A stretch of 64,000 bases of DNA from Akkermansia muciniphila (GTDB taxonomy: Bacteria; Verrucomicrobiota; Verrucomicrobiia; Verrucomicrobiales; V1-33), in contig CAMAUV010000002.1 of assembly GCA_945861415.1 (NCBI GenBank), positions 62,001 to 126,000 on the forward strand, given 5' to 3'. This document shows, one piece after another, positions 8,129-17,873 of this stretch (its first letter is position 1; each line of letters begins with the position of its first letter). A model generated the notes under the pieces. The model did not search any database and had not been told where the DNA came from. It saw only the letters and a list, made by a program, of their open reading frames with translations. Made by a program: the position numbers and the translations under genes.

Positions 8129-9418
8129 ATGAAATCTAAAGTTCTGCTTTCCGTCATCGCTTTCTCCGCCTCCTCTGCTTTCTCCGCCCTCCCGCCACGC
8201 CCTACTGCGGGGGGGGACTGGCCTTCCTATCGTGGACCTAACGGGGACGGCACAACCCCGGCCGACTTTGGCAAAGTATGGGACACCGCCGGACCGAAAC
8301 AGGTGTGGAAAGCAGATACAGCCAAAGGATTCAGCAGCATCACAGTCAGCGGCGGTATCGCCTCCACGCTGGTCACCCGTGACCTCGAAGGCTCGCCAGC
8401 GGAACACGTTGTAGCCTTTGATTCCTCGACCGGAAAAGAACTCTGGGCTCAGCCGCTGAAGCTCGCCAAGTATGACGGTGGCGGCGACGACGGCACTGGT
8501 GACAATAAAGGTGGCGACGGTCCCCGCAGCACCCCCACCATTTCCGGTGACAATTTGTACGTCTACGGCAGCAACCTCGACCTTTACTGCTTCGATGCAA
8601 AGAGCGGCAAAAAGGTCTGGGACAAAGACATACCCAAAGAATTCGGCGGCAAAAACATCAGGTGGCAGAACGCTATCTCGCCCCTCATTGAAGGAGAGTT
8701 CGTCATTGTGAGCGGCGGGGGCGCGGGCGCGGCGTTCATCGCTCTGGATAAGGCCACCGGCAGTCTTAAATGGAAGAGTGGGGACGACACTATCACCCAC
8801 GCCACCCCTGCCGCCGCCACCATCCACGGCACTCGTCAGATCATATTTTTCGCCAAGAGCGGTCTCGTCGCCCTCACTCCGGCGGACGGTAAAGAACTCT
8901 GGCGTCAGGAATACAAATTCAACATCAGCACGGCCGCATCGCCCGTCGTTTTTGAAGACGTCGTTTATTGTTCCGCCGGCTACGGCGTGGGCGGTGGTGC
9001 CTACAAAATCGAGAAGAAAGGCAGCGCGTGGTCCAGCACAGAACTGTGGCGCAAAGAGGGCAACGATGTTGCGAACCACTGGAGCACTCCCGTCATCAAA
9101 GACGGCTACCTTTACGGCATGTTCCAGTTCAAGAACTACGGCGAAGGCCCCGTGAAGTGCGTGGACATTCGCACCGGTGAGGTGAAGTGGGAACAAAAGG
9201 GATTCGGCCCTGGAAATGTCATCCTCTCCGGTGACCGCATCCTCGCGCTTTCAGATAAAGGGGAACTGATCCTCTTCTCGGCAAAACCCGATGCTTACAA
9301 GGAACTGGCACGCGCCGATGTGCTTGATGGCAAATGCTGGAGCACACCAACGCTCGCCAACGGCCTCATCTTCGCCCGCAGCACTAAGCAGGCGGCGGCC
9401 TTCCAGATCGGCAAATAG
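8129..9418 (+). CDS. Secreted PQQ-like beta-propeller (BamB-like) protein
   Basis: 429 residues from ATG 8129, which starts a good signal peptide (MKSKVLLSVIAFSASSAFSA). The body is a run of propeller blades with recurring WxxD/G patterns: WPSYRGPNGDG, AFDSSTGKELW, YCFDAKSGKKVWD, ALDKATGSLKWKSG, ALTPADGKELWRQEY, CVDIRTGEVKWEQ. The DWPxYRGPNxDG opening is the hallmark of secreted propeller proteins common in Planctomycetota and Verrucomicrobiota. Such proteins are a scaffold or binding fold; true PQQ binding is not shown. It is divergent from the CotH gene. Substrate unknown. Confidence 0.88.
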   Translation: MKSKVLLSVIAFSASSAFSALPPRPTAGGDWPSYRGPNGDGTTPADFGKVWDTAGPKQVWKADTAKGFSSITVSGGIASTLVTRDLEGSPAEHVVAFDSSTGKELWAQPLKLAKYDGGGDDGTGDNKGGDGPRSTPTISGDNLYVYGSNLDLYCFDAKSGKKVWDKDIPKEFGGKNIRWQNAISPLIEGEFVIVSGGGAGAAFIALDKATGSLKWKSGDDTITHATPAAATIHGTRQIIFFAKSGLVALTPADGKELWRQEYKFNISTAASPVVFEDVVYCSAGYGVGGGAYKIEKKGSAWSSTELWRKEGNDVANHWSTPVIKDGYLYGMFQFKNYGEGPVKCVDIRTGEVKWEQKGFGPGNVILSGDRILALSDKGELILFSAKPDAYKELARADVLDGKCWSTPTLANGLIFARSTKQAAAFQIGK

Positions 9419-9513
9419 CGGAGGTCGATAAATCCTGGTGTCACGGTTTTTTGCCGTCTAGCCACTTCTCATTTGTTTACGTGGGGCTTTCCGTTCCCAG
9501 CGAAGCCGCCGCT

Positions 9514-10530
9514 TTACGGCAGCCGACGCCAGATGGTATGGATTAGCAGCCATTCCACCAGGAGGATGCTGATGGCGGGGATGAGCAGCCAGAGATAGAG
9601 TTCCTCGTAGCTCTTGAAATGCTTCACCTTGCGCTCGGTTTTCTCCAGTTCGTTGATTGTTGCGTAGATGTCTTCCAGGGTGCGGGTATCGGTGGCACGA
9701 AAGTATTTGCCTCCTGTAAGCTCTGCGACTTTGGTAAGCATCGCTTCATCGATCTCGACCTTCGTGGGTACCAGACGCACCGTGCCAAATACGTCGCGCT
9801 GAGGCATGGGGGCCTCACCGTTAGTGCCGGCACCGATGGTATAGATCTTGATGCCAAGTTTCTTCGCGGCTTCGGCGCTGGTCTCGGGGTTCACGCCGCC
9901 TGCTGTTTGCACGCCGTCGGTGAGCAGAATGGCGATGCGGCTTTTGGCTTCCGAGCGGCTCAGACGGTCCACGGCACTGGCGATGGCTGAGCCTATGGCC
10001 GTGCCATCCTCCACCATGCCGATCTTCACATCTGCGAGGCGGGTGTTGAGCCATGCGTGGTCCATGGTGAGAGGACCGACCAGATAAGGCCGGCCGGCGA
10101 ATGCGACCATGCCGATCTTGTCGCCCGGGCGTTCTTTGAGGAAGTTGGCGACCACATCTTTCACCACTTCCAGACGCATGGCGCGCTGATTATTCAGTGT
10201 GAAATCCATGGCCTGCATCGAGCCCGAGACGTCGAGCGTGAGGATGATGTCGATACCACTAGCCTCAATCTCCATGGTGCCTTTGCCAATGCGCGGGCGA
10301 GCTAGAGCCACGATGCCCATGGCCATGGCCAGTAGCATGGGCAGCAGTCGAAATCCTCTGATGGCTGAATGCGGCAGCCGCCCGGTGACAGTCGCATCCA
10401 TGGTGGTGGGAAGGCGCAACGCTGGAGGTCTGCCGTGTCTACCTTTCCAGAACAGGAGAATGACAGGCACAGCCAGCAGCCAGAGAAGGTGCGGGTGGGC
10501 ATACTCGATTTCGTGCCAGTTCCAGTTCAT
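9514..10530 (-). CDS. BatA-like von Willebrand factor A membrane protein
   Basis: 338 residues. Membrane helices lie at about 14-28, 62-78 and 312-332, with a VWA domain between them. The metal-ion-dependent adhesion motif DVSGSM is at 100-105, and TDGVQT is the matching loop. The AFAGRPYLVGPLT and RVKxFKxYEELY-type tail fit BatA of the Bacteroides aerotolerance family. These proteins work with MoxR ATPases in envelope stress or maturation. It overlaps the upstream DUF4381 gene by 4 bp. The expected MoxR and DUF58 partners are 25 kb away at 35.4-37.4 kb instead of in this operon. Confidence 0.9.
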   Translation of the reverse strand: MNWNWHEIEYAHPHLLWLLAVPVILLFWKGRHGRPPALRLPTTMDATVTGRLPHSAIRGFRLLPMLLAMAMGIVALARPRIGKGTMEIEASGIDIILTLDVSGSMQAMDFTLNNQRAMRLEVVKDVVANFLKERPGDKIGMVAFAGRPYLVGPLTMDHAWLNTRLADVKIGMVEDGTAIGSAIASAVDRLSRSEAKSRIAILLTDGVQTAGGVNPETSAEAAKKLGIKIYTIGAGTNGEAPMPQRDVFGTVRLVPTKVEIDEAMLTKVAELTGGKYFRATDTRTLEDIYATINELEKTERKVKHFKSYEELYLWLLIPAISILLVEWLLIHTIWRRLP

Positions 10531-11177
10531 GCCTTACCTCCTTCAGGTTGGGGCTCGCCCGCGGCGCGCACAAAATTGAAGGCTGCGCTGATGAGTTCCA
10601 GCCGCTCCGCATTGTCAAACTCGGCACCGGCAAACTTAGCCGCGTCGCAAGTTTGGAGAAAGCGCTGCAGTAGCGGTTGATGCGCTGCCAGCGGCTGGGG
10701 CGCTCCGCTGGTGAGCGCGCGGAGAAATTCCTCGGTCGTCCGGGCCGGGGCTGCGATGCCAAAGCGGTCTGCTATGAATTGCCGAACCACTCCCGCCGCG
10801 CTATCAGCCAGCGGCCCGGGCTCCAGCTTGGTCCGTTCGCGGTCCACTGCATCCAGAGCTGCCAGAGCCCGCTGCTGCGGAGCAAAAGTGCGCTGCTTCC
10901 TACGGAGCTTAAGCAGCCACCAGACGAGACCAGCCAACACGGCCGCGGCCGCGAGGCTGATCCATAATGTTGACCATGGGAAATCCTCCACTTTTGGTAT
11001 TTCCACCGGCGGTCGTGGCGGCCGTATGTCCTCTTCCGGTGGAGTTGGCGCGGGCCCTGCGGTCGGCGGACCTTGCGCCGCAGTATTCATCGCCAGCAGT
11101 AATGACAGCAGCACCGGCCGGTCAAGGAGGGGCTGTAGTGTGTGGGGAGTTTTGATCTTACCTGTCTGATCTGCCAT
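10527..11177 (-). CDS. DUF4381-family single-pass membrane protein, partner of BatA
   Basis: 216 residues. A proline-rich N-terminal part (PPTAGPAPTPPEEDIRPPRP, about 36-58) is followed by one membrane helix (about 68-88, STLWISLAAAAVLAGLVWWLL), a basic stretch, and a helical cytoplasmic domain with VVRQFIADRFGI and TTEEFLRAL. That is the DUF4381 pattern found next to BatA genes. The upstream part includes a weak hydrophobic leader, so the true start could be later. The stop codon overlaps the BatA ATG, so the pair is one operon. Confidence 0.8.
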   Translation of the reverse strand: MADQTGKIKTPHTLQPLLDRPVLLSLLLAMNTAAQGPPTAGPAPTPPEEDIRPPRPPVEIPKVEDFPWSTLWISLAAAAVLAGLVWWLLKLRRKQRTFAPQQRALAALDAVDRERTKLEPGPLADSAAGVVRQFIADRFGIAAPARTTEEFLRALTSGAPQPLAAHQPLLQRFLQTCDAAKFAGAEFDNAERLELISAAFNFVRAAGEPQPEGGKA

Positions 11178-11405
11178 GACGTTCAGTGGTAAAGTCAGCG
11201 CCGCACCGCGGGCAAGGGCTTTACCCGTGTTTGCTTAATTGGAGCAGTCCGGCTCTAACACGCCTCCGCGCAGCGAAAACCGGCGATATGCCCCACCGCT
11301 TCAAGACAGGCAGAGTCATCAAAAAGTTTCGGGGGCGGCCCTGAATGCCTGAGGCCGGGGTTCTTGCTTGCGGCGGTGCCGGGCAATGTTCACAAGTGCC
11401 CGTAG

Positions 11406-12179
11406 ATGCTTACCATTGCAGGCCGCCAATTTCACTCCCGCCTCCTTACCGGCACGGGAAAGTTTTCCTCGCCGGAAGTCATGCGCGTTGCACTTGATGC
11501 GAGCGGATGTGAAATTGTGACTGTGGCACTGCGCCGGGCGGACCTTTCCGGAAAAGGTGACCCGTTTGCAAACATACTCGAGTTCATTGATCCAAAGAAG
11601 TATCTACTCCTGCCAAATACCAGCGGCGCGAACACCGCAGAGGAAGCGGTGCGCCTTGCGCGTCTGGCCGTGACTGCGGGCCTCCCCAATTGGGTGAAGC
11701 TCGAAATACACCCGGACCCGCGCTATCTGCTTCCTGATCCCATTGAGACGCTCAAGGCCGCTGAAATCCTCGTGAAGGAGGGATTTACCGTGCTGCCTTA
11801 TATCAATGCAGATCCTGTGCTGGCGCGCCGATTGCAGGACGCCGGAACGGCCACGGTGATGCCGCTGGGCTCACCCATTGGAAGTAACCAGGGATTGGCC
11901 ACAAAGCGGCAGATTGAGATTATCATTGAGCAGGCCACTGTGCCGGTGGTGGTGGATGCGGGCATCGGAGCACCGAGCCATGCCGCCGAGGCGTTGGAGA
12001 TGGGAGCGGATGCTGTACTGGTGAATACAGCCATCGCGGCGGCGGGAGATCCGGTGCGCATTGCGCATGCCTTTCGCATGGCGGTGGAAGCAGGGCGAGA
12101 GGCTTACGAAGCCGGACTGCCGTCCCGTCTTTACACAGCCAGCGCTACCAGTCCGCTCACAGGATTCCTCAACCCATGA
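11406..12179 (+). CDS. thiG: Thiazole synthase ThiG
   Basis: 257 residues, the usual ThiG length. It builds the thiazole ring of thiamin from deoxyxylulose phosphate, dehydroglycine or iminoacetate, and ThiS thiocarboxylate. Diagnostic segments: LTGTGKF (15-20), [18 protein letters not shown], and [10 protein letters not shown] with the Schiff-base Lys98. [32 protein letters not shown] and [11 protein letters not shown] form the phosphate site. No thiS, thiO/thiH or thiE sits beside it. I looked for a TPP riboswitch in 11178-11405 and could not see one. The next gene overlaps its stop. Confidence 0.96.
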   Translation: MLTIAGRQFHSRLLTGTGKFSSPEVMRVALDASGCEIVTVALRRADLSGKGDPFANILEFIDPKKYLLLPNTSGANTAEEAVRLARLAVTAGLPNWVKLEIHPDPRYLLPDPIETLKAAEILVKEGFTVLPYINADPVLARRLQDAGTATVMPLGSPIGSNQGLATKRQIEIIIEQATVPVVVDAGIGAPSHAAEALEMGADAVLVNTAIAAAGDPVRIAHAFRMAVEAGREAYEAGLPSRLYTASATSPLTGFLNP

Positions 12180-12877
12180 GCAATACGGAAGCGCAAGAGG
12201 CCAGCCCCCCTCCCGCGCAGACCGGCAATATGCGCCGCTTCGTCATCGCGGCTGCTGTCCTGCTCGTCTTTACCGGCCTAGTCGTTTATTTCATCGCGAG
12301 CTATCGCCGGGCCAATGCGTGGAAGGTAACTTGGAGCACACTCAGCAAGAGCTTGCCGCCGAGCGGCGGAAAGCCCTTTGGAAAACGCCTCGTCATTCCG
12401 GTGCCTTCGTTCCTTCAGAGTGATCCGCGCTGGGGCGCAAACCCGCTGGGGCCTAGTTCCTCAGACACGCTGGCTTCCGCCGGCTGCGCTGTCGCCGCTG
12501 CCGCTATGATCCTTTCCAGTTATGGAGTGGATACGGATCCGCAGCGCCTCAATGATTTCCTTCAGGCGCACAATGGCTACACTCCTGAGGCATGGATCAA
12601 ATGGGAGGCCGCCGCGCAACTGAGTCCGCGTAAACTGGACCTCTACGAAAACGATGCGTCCTACCAGCTGATTGATGAAAACCTAGAAAAAGAAAACCCG
12701 GTTATCGTCCGCATCCGCTACCAGAGTGGCATCACGCACTTTGTGGTGGTATGCGGCAAAGAAGGGCTGGACTATCTGATTACAGACCCGGGTAAGGGCG
12801 GTGAAGCCGGCGTCTATCCGCTGAAGAATCTCGGCTCGAACATCGAGGCGCTGCGCTTCTACACTCCTCAGTCCTGA
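12176..12877 (+). CDS. Membrane-anchored C39-like cysteine peptidase
   Basis: 233 residues, starting in an ATGA overlap with thiG. One membrane helix (about 21-41) anchors a peptidase_C39_2/papain-like domain. The triad can be read: oxyanion Gln81 in FLQSDPRWG, Cys104 in [12 protein letters not shown], His188 in GITHFVVV, and Asp204 in YLITDPGK. The family cleaves peptides outside the membrane, or sometimes acts as a cell-wall hydrolase. The target is unknown. Tight coupling to a thiamin gene has no obvious functional logic. Its 3' end overlaps the convergent moaC by 10 bp. Confidence 0.82.
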   Translation: MSNTEAQEASPPPAQTGNMRRFVIAAAVLLVFTGLVVYFIASYRRANAWKVTWSTLSKSLPPSGGKPFGKRLVIPVPSFLQSDPRWGANPLGPSSSDTLASAGCAVAAAAMILSSYGVDTDPQRLNDFLQAHNGYTPEAWIKWEAAAQLSPRKLDLYENDASYQLIDENLEKENPVIVRIRYQSGITHFVVVCGKEGLDYLITDPGKGGEAGVYPLKNLGSNIEALRFYTPQS

Positions 12878-13329
12878 AGCGGTGTCTTCGTCTTCTCAAG
12901 GAGCCGGATGTCTGCGATCACCATGTTCTTGTCCACGGCCTTGCACATATCATAGAGGGTCAGCGCCGCCACACTCACCGCGGTGAGCGCCTCCATTTCC
13001 ACGCCGGTGGCAGCTGATGTTTTGACTGCTGCGGTGATGCGCAAGACCCCGGGCTCAAAGTCGAAATTCACCTCCACCGCCGCGAGTGGAAGTGGATGGC
13101 AGAGTGGTATGAGCCGGGCGGTTTCCTTTGCCGCCTGAATTCCCGCAATCCGGGCGGTGGCGATCACATCGCCCTTGGGCAGTCCGCCGGATTGGATGAG
13201 CGACAGCGTCGCCGGTGCCATGCGGATACTGCCTTCCGCAAGGGCACGGCGCACCATCGTGGGCTTGGCCGATACATCCACCATGCGAGCCTCCCCGCGG
13301 ACGTTGAGATGAGACAGTTCGTCCGCCAT
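12868..13329 (-). CDS. moaC: Cyclic pyranopterin monophosphate synthase MoaC
   Basis: 153 residues. MoaC turns the MoaA product into cyclic pyranopterin monophosphate in molybdenum-cofactor synthesis. Family signatures: the N-terminal [67 protein letters not shown] with catalytic lysines. The length is slightly under the usual 158-161. It lacks neighbours from the moa/moe pathway. Four bases separate it from the NIPSNAP gene upstream on the same strand (that gene's stop at 13333), so the two may be co-transcribed. Confidence 0.95.
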   Translation of the reverse strand: MADELSHLNVRGEARMVDVSAKPTMVRRALAEGSIRMAPATLSLIQSGGLPKGDVIATARIAGIQAAKETARLIPLCHPLPLAAVEVNFDFEPGVLRITAAVKTSAATGVEMEALTAVSVAALTLYDMCKAVDKNMVIADIRLLEKTKTPLQD

Positions 13330-13332
13330 TCC

Positions 13333-14109
13333 TTAGCTGGCGGGAGAATAGTCGGTTGCTAACATGGACACCGAGAGCACGCCGTCCTTAACCGTTAGCG
13401 AACCCCCTGCTGCCTTTTCCGAAGCTTCGCGCACCGTCTTCCAGTCCGGATCAGCGCGGAAGGCGTCAAAACTGGTCTGACGTGCCTTGTCGGAATCATG
13501 GGAAATGAAATAAAGCAGCGTGTCCTCTGCTCCGGGCTGACCTTTATCCAGCGTCCAGTAGCCGAAGTGTTTCATGCCGTACTTGGAAAACAGCTTCATG
13601 GTATGGTCGCGGAAGCGGGCATGGAGGTTCGGCAGCTTACCGGGCGAGCAGGTGTAGATGCGCAGCTCGAAGGTTTTGGCAGGGTCATGCTTCGCGGGCT
13701 TCACTTCCGGCGAATAATCCGTGGTTGTGAGAAAAGTGGATTCCACCTTGGCAACCAGCCCGCCGTCCTTCTCCGATTCCGAAGCAGCTCTCTTCCAGTC
13801 GGGATCCGCTATGAAGGCCTTCCATGAGGCATCGCGGGCCTTCCGGTCCGGATATGAGAGAATGTAAAAGAGCTTACGTTCCGGATTTTCTAGAGGCATC
13901 CAATAGCCCACGTTCGTCATGCCGTGCTTTTCAAAGAGTTTCGTGGTATGATTGCGGAAGCGGGCATTTAAAGCATCCAGTTTGCCTTCTGGGGAATAAT
14001 AAACGCGAAGTTCGTAGCAGCGGGTGTCTTTCGGCGCTGCGTCAGCAGCAATCAGCGGAGCGACCGCGGCGGCGGTCACGGTGGTGGTGAGGAATTGACG
14101 GCGGTTCAT
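13333..14109 (-). CDS. Exported NIPSNAP-family protein with two repeats
   Basis: 258 residues with a twin-arginine-like leader (MNRRQFLTTTVTAAAVAPLI). The mature part holds two NIPSNAP/dimeric alpha-beta barrel domains, about 28-130 and 140-245. They share the pattern YELRVYYSPEGKLDALNARFRNHT ... FEKHGMTNVGYW and FELRIYTCSPGKLPNLHARF ... FSKYGMKHFGYW, each ending in a DPDWK motif. The fold is a ferredoxin-like barrel of uncertain biochemical role. Export by Tat is inferred from RRxFL. It is probably the first gene of a two-gene unit with moaC. Confidence 0.88.
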   Translation of the reverse strand: MNRRQFLTTTVTAAAVAPLIAADAAPKDTRCYELRVYYSPEGKLDALNARFRNHTTKLFEKHGMTNVGYWMPLENPERKLFYILSYPDRKARDASWKAFIADPDWKRAASESEKDGGLVAKVESTFLTTTDYSPEVKPAKHDPAKTFELRIYTCSPGKLPNLHARFRDHTMKLFSKYGMKHFGYWTLDKGQPGAEDTLLYFISHDSDKARQTSFDAFRADPDWKTVREASEKAAGGSLTVKDGVLSVSMLATDYSPAS

Positions 14110-14133
14110 AAGAAAAGTAATAGAATGTGATTA

Positions 14134-14590
14134 GTGCTGCTAAAGCGCAGACCTGTCGCCGCCGCAAGTCCGGGTATTATTACCACCGTGGTCCACCCGG
14201 GGATCCACTCCGTAAGTCGGGCCGCTTCCCGGCCAGCAGGGGCGCTGTTGGTTTGGGTCAGAGAAGAAGACCGGCGCGTTCCCGACCGGGCGCTGGATAT
14301 AAATTTCAAATTGAGCAGTTCCGGCGAATTCCTTGAACTAAGCCATATTCCGGCAGGCGAGCCGCTGGAAGCAGTAGATGAATACTCACCCGCCTATCAG
14401 CGGCAGTTTGAAGGTATCCTTTACGGGATGGCCCAGAAGACTGCCAGCGCCTCCCTCGTCACTTCCGGCACCACAACTCGCTATCTTGTCCCAACGAATG
14501 GCAATCTTGACGTTAATCAGAGACTGAATGCCTTCAACTGGATCGGCACGACTTTCAGCGACGCAGTGGCTCGAGACAGCCACGCAACAT
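14134..14590 (+). pseudogene. Remnant of a lamin-tail-domain protein gene
   Basis: The + frame from 14134 has no signal peptide, but from about 14200 it reads like the middle of a lamin-tail domain: ALLVWVREEDRRVPDRALD, INFKLSSSGEFLEL, PAYQRQFEGILYGMAQ, and TTTRYLVPTNGNLDV. The segment NFTLSGSGEFLGLYPPAG ... YPKQFSGYSYG in the intact protein at 4.5-8 kb lines up with it. The fragment stops being protein-like at about 14590, where the antisense isomerase gene begins. Both ends of the original gene are missing. Divergent from the NIPSNAP gene. Confidence 0.65.
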
Positions 14591-14595
14591 TCATC

Positions 14596-15483
14596 TTACT
14601 GCGGCCAGTATTCCGCCATCTTCCGGCGCAGAAAGGCGGCGGAGCGGGCGAGCTGGTCGAATCCGTCCACGCCGTCTTCAATGCTGATCCAGCCGTCAAA
14701 ACCGTGGTCGCGCAGGATGGTGAAAATGGCGTCGTAGTCGTTCATGCCCTTGCCGATTTCGCCGTGCCGGAGGCGTTTGGCGTAACCGACCACACCGCCC
14801 TCTTCGCGGCGCAGGTCTTCGAGCGTGCCCTCTGCGAGATAGCGGTCGCTGGCATGCATGGTGACTACACGCGGGGCCACCCTGCGCAGAAGTTCGATGG
14901 GGTCCTCGCCGATGAGTATCGTGTTTGAAGGGTCGTAGTTCACGCCAAAGCGCGGGTGCTCGATCTCCTTCACGATATCGCAGAAAATGTCCATTGGCTG
15001 GGCGAATTCCGGGTATTCCCAGAAGTCGTCTTTGTAGTGGTTTTCGATGATGAGAGTGACTCCTTGTTCTTCCGCGCAAGGCAGGCAGGCGGAGATGCTG
15101 TCCACTGTGTAGCGGATGCCCTCGGCGCGGGAAACCTCCGGCCGGTTTTGCCCGCTGAGCACGCGGCAGAAACCGCAGCCAAGAGCCGCCGCCATGCGGA
15201 TCCAGTGTTTCTCCTTTTCAATCTCCTTCGCCCGGAAGGCGGAATCAGGGTGTGTGAAGTCCGGCGAGCAGCACATCATGGGAATGGCAAGGTTTTTCGC
15301 CGCCGCATAGTCACGCAGCGGAGTCCAGTTCGCTTCGTCCTCCATTTCGAGAAAACCGCTGTACCACTCCACGCCGTCGAGCGGTAGTGTAGCGGCCATG
15401 TCGATCCACTGGCGGAGCGTCATCTCACCGGTTTTGCAGAGAGGGACCATCCAGATTTTGGGAACAGCGCAGAGTTTGGGCAT
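14596..15483 (-). CDS. Sugar phosphate isomerase/epimerase (xylose isomerase-like TIM barrel)
   Basis: 295 residues from ATG 15483 (MPKLCAVPKIW); the frame is open further upstream but that part is not protein-like. It is an AP-endonuclease-2/IolE-type TIM barrel. Metal ligands can be read in order: Glu in VTLIIENHY, Asp in GVNYDPSN, His in VVTMHASDRY, and Glu in GWISIEDGVDGF. The GEIGKGMNDYDAIF segment is typical. Members isomerise or epimerise keto-sugars or inositol derivatives; the substrate here is unknown. The antisense of a lamin-tail remnant abuts its 3' end. Confidence 0.88.
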   Translation of the reverse strand: MPKLCAVPKIWMVPLCKTGEMTLRQWIDMAATLPLDGVEWYSGFLEMEDEANWTPLRDYAAAKNLAIPMMCCSPDFTHPDSAFRAKEIEKEKHWIRMAAALGCGFCRVLSGQNRPEVSRAEGIRYTVDSISACLPCAEEQGVTLIIENHYKDDFWEYPEFAQPMDIFCDIVKEIEHPRFGVNYDPSNTILIGEDPIELLRRVAPRVVTMHASDRYLAEGTLEDLRREEGGVVGYAKRLRHGEIGKGMNDYDAIFTILRDHGFDGWISIEDGVDGFDQLARSAAFLRRKMAEYWPQ

Positions 15484-15731
15484 AGGATGATCCGACTCAG
15501 CCTGATCCCCCGTGAAGACAAAAGAATTCCGCCCGCATTGACGGTCAGGAGCCATCGGGCGGGTTCCACTTGCCATTTCTGCGGCATAGGGCAGACACCG
15601 GTTATCAAAGCCACATTCCTTATTCGCGCAGCATAAAAGCGCCAAGTTTCTGAAATCGCAACGTAATTGGCCTGAATCATCATCACCTGCTGCCGAATGG
15701 TGGCTCTCTTTCCACACTTCCCCGCTCTATT

Positions 15732-17870
15732 ATGCTCCGCACTGCCGCCGCCTTTCTCTTGACTCTGTTGCCTGCTATGTCTGCGGATGCTGCTCCCGAT
15801 GCTGTGAAAAAAGAAACCGCCGCTAAACACACCAACCGACTCTCGAAGGAGAAGTCGCCCTATCTTCTCCAGCATCAGCACAATCCTGTGGACTGGTATC
15901 CTTGGGGAGAGGAGGCGTTCGAAAAGGCAAAGAAGGAGGGAAAGCCCGTGCTACTGAGCATCGGATACAGCACCTGCCACTGGTGCCATGTCATGGAGCG
16001 AGAGTCATTTGAGAGCGCAGATGTGGCGATGGTGATCAATGAGAAGTTCATCGCTATCAAACTGGACCGCGAGGAGCGCCCGGATGTGGATGGCATTTAC
16101 ATGACGGCGATGCAGGCCATCGGCATGGGCGGTGGATGGCCGCTGAATGTGTTCATGACACCGGACCGGAAGCCCTTTTTCGGCGGCACCTATTTTCCGA
16201 AGAATAAGTTCATCGTGACGCTAAAGCGGGTCGCGGAGTTGTGGAGCGAAAACAAGGATGCAGTGGTGAAGGACGCAGAGAATCTGGCGAAGGAACTGGA
16301 GAAGTTTGCCACCGAAGGCAAGAGCGCCGAGGTCGGGGCGAAATTGCCGGATGCGTTTATCAATGGAGCCGCGACGGGGTTTGCGGAGAATTATGATTCC
16401 AAATGGGGCGGATGGGGCAAGGCCCCCAAGTTTCCCAGCCCGCAGGGCCCGGAACTCATGCTGCTATCAGCGGCGCACCACGGCGTGAATAAACAGCACA
16501 CGGATCAGGTGCTTCACACCTGCCGCATGATGGCGGCTGGCGGCATTTATGACCAGATCGGCGGAGGCTTCGCGCGCTACTCCGTCGATGAGAAATGGCT
16601 GGTGCCGCACTTTGAGAAAATGCTCTACGACAACGCGCAACTCATCGACCTCTATCTTAATGCCGGACTCATCAGCGGCGACGCACAGTATCATAACGTG
16701 GCGCGCGACGTGATCCGCTACATTCTGCGCGACATGGCACACAAGGACGGAGGCTTTTACTCCGCCGAGGATGCAGATAGCGAAGGACACGAAGGTAAGT
16801 TCTATGCGTGGACGAAAAAGGAATTCACGGAGTTGCTGGGCGCGGAGGACGGACAGTGGGCATGTGAGTTTTTCGGAGTGACAGAGGAGGGCAATTTCGA
16901 GGACCACAGCCATCCGGATCCTCTCAAAAAGCAGAACGTGCTCAGCGTGGCGAAGCCGGGGGTGAAACTTGACGAGGCCGGCCAAAAGCGGCTGGCAGCT
17001 GTGAAGCAGAAGCTTTTCGATGCCCGCGCCAAACGCATTCGGCCGCATCTCGACGACAAAGTCCTCACTTCATGGAATGGCCTCATGCTTGGCGCCATGG
17101 CCAGGGCTGGGGTGATCCTTGATCACGCGCAAGCCATGGCCGCAGCGAAGAAAAATTTTGCATTTGTTCAGTCGAAGATGTGGGACGCCTCCACAAAGAC
17201 TCTCTATCACCGCTGGCGGGATGGCGAACGCGACACCACCCAGCTTCTCAGCGCTTATGCCTTTTATTTGAATGGCTGCGTGGATCTCTACGAAGCGACA
17301 CTCGATCAGAGCGTGCTTGAGTTCGCGCTCGCGCTGAAGGAAGGCATGGTGGCGAAGTTTTTCGATGCCAAAGGCGGCGGCTTCTACACCAGCACCGGGA
17401 CCAACGACCTGCTCTATCGCGCCAAGGATGACTATGACGGCGCCGAACCCAGTGGGAACGGCGTGGCGATGCTGGCGCTAGCCAGGCTGGCATACATAAC
17501 TGACGACAAGGCGCTGCATGAAAAGGTGAAGCAGTGCCTGCTGGCTTTCCACAACCGGATGGTAGAAATGCCTGCCGCCGTGCCGCTCATGATCAAGGCT
17601 GCGGCCATCGCAGGGCGCGAACCATTTCGTGTCGTCATCGCCGGTGATGTGGAAAAAGGGCGCGCCCTTCTTAAGGCCGCGCACTCCGTTTACCAGCCGC
17701 ACCGCGTGATCCTCGGTACGGCCGGGCCGGTAGAGCCGATGGCCAAAGAAATGAAGGTGCCTGAAGGCCGGCCCGCCGCGGCGTTCATTTGCACCGGACA
17801 AATGTGTAAGCCGCCCACCAGCGATGTCGACACGGTGAAGAAACACCTGACAGAGCAGAAGAAGAAGTAG
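15732..17870 (+). CDS. Thioredoxin-domain protein, DUF255/YyaL (SSP411) family
   Basis: 712 residues with a signal peptide ([17 protein letters not shown]). Residues 35-200 form the DUF255 thioredoxin-like domain: [25 protein letters not shown], then [10 protein letters not shown] with Cys82 and Cys85, [12 protein letters not shown], and [11 protein letters not shown]. The rest is an alpha/alpha six-barrel of glycosidase-like fold with AYDN-like [32 protein letters not shown] and EPSGNGVAM. The family is widespread from bacteria to man, with unclear chemistry (thiol-redox or sugar-related). The leader indicates export. It ends 3 bp from the convergent PLP-enzyme gene. Confidence 0.93.
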   Translation: MLRTAAAFLLTLLPAMSADAAPDAVKKETAAKHTNRLSKEKSPYLLQHQHNPVDWYPWGEEAFEKAKKEGKPVLLSIGYSTCHWCHVMERESFESADVAMVINEKFIAIKLDREERPDVDGIYMTAMQAIGMGGGWPLNVFMTPDRKPFFGGTYFPKNKFIVTLKRVAELWSENKDAVVKDAENLAKELEKFATEGKSAEVGAKLPDAFINGAATGFAENYDSKWGGWGKAPKFPSPQGPELMLLSAAHHGVNKQHTDQVLHTCRMMAAGGIYDQIGGGFARYSVDEKWLVPHFEKMLYDNAQLIDLYLNAGLISGDAQYHNVARDVIRYILRDMAHKDGGFYSAEDADSEGHEGKFYAWTKKEFTELLGAEDGQWACEFFGVTEEGNFEDHSHPDPLKKQNVLSVAKPGVKLDEAGQKRLAAVKQKLFDARAKRIRPHLDDKVLTSWNGLMLGAMARAGVILDHAQAMAAAKKNFAFVQSKMWDASTKTLYHRWRDGERDTTQLLSAYAFYLNGCVDLYEATLDQSVLEFALALKEGMVAKFFDAKGGGFYTSTGTNDLLYRAKDDYDGAEPSGNGVAMLALARLAYITDDKALHEKVKQCLLAFHNRMVEMPAAVPLMIKAAAIAGREPFRVVIAGDVEKGRALLKAAHSVYQPHRVILGTAGPVEPMAKEMKVPEGRPAAAFICTGQMCKPPTSDVDTVKKHLTEQKKK

Positions 17871-17873
17871 CCG

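Noticed and set aside
9420-9513. Terminator between the propeller and BatA genes
   Set aside because: ACGG-TTTTTTG-CCGT is too short a stem to be called.
11178-11405. Possible TPP riboswitch before thiG
   Set aside because: A CCTGAGGCCGGGG stretch recalls a CTGAGA box, but the second conserved half and the pairing stems are not found.
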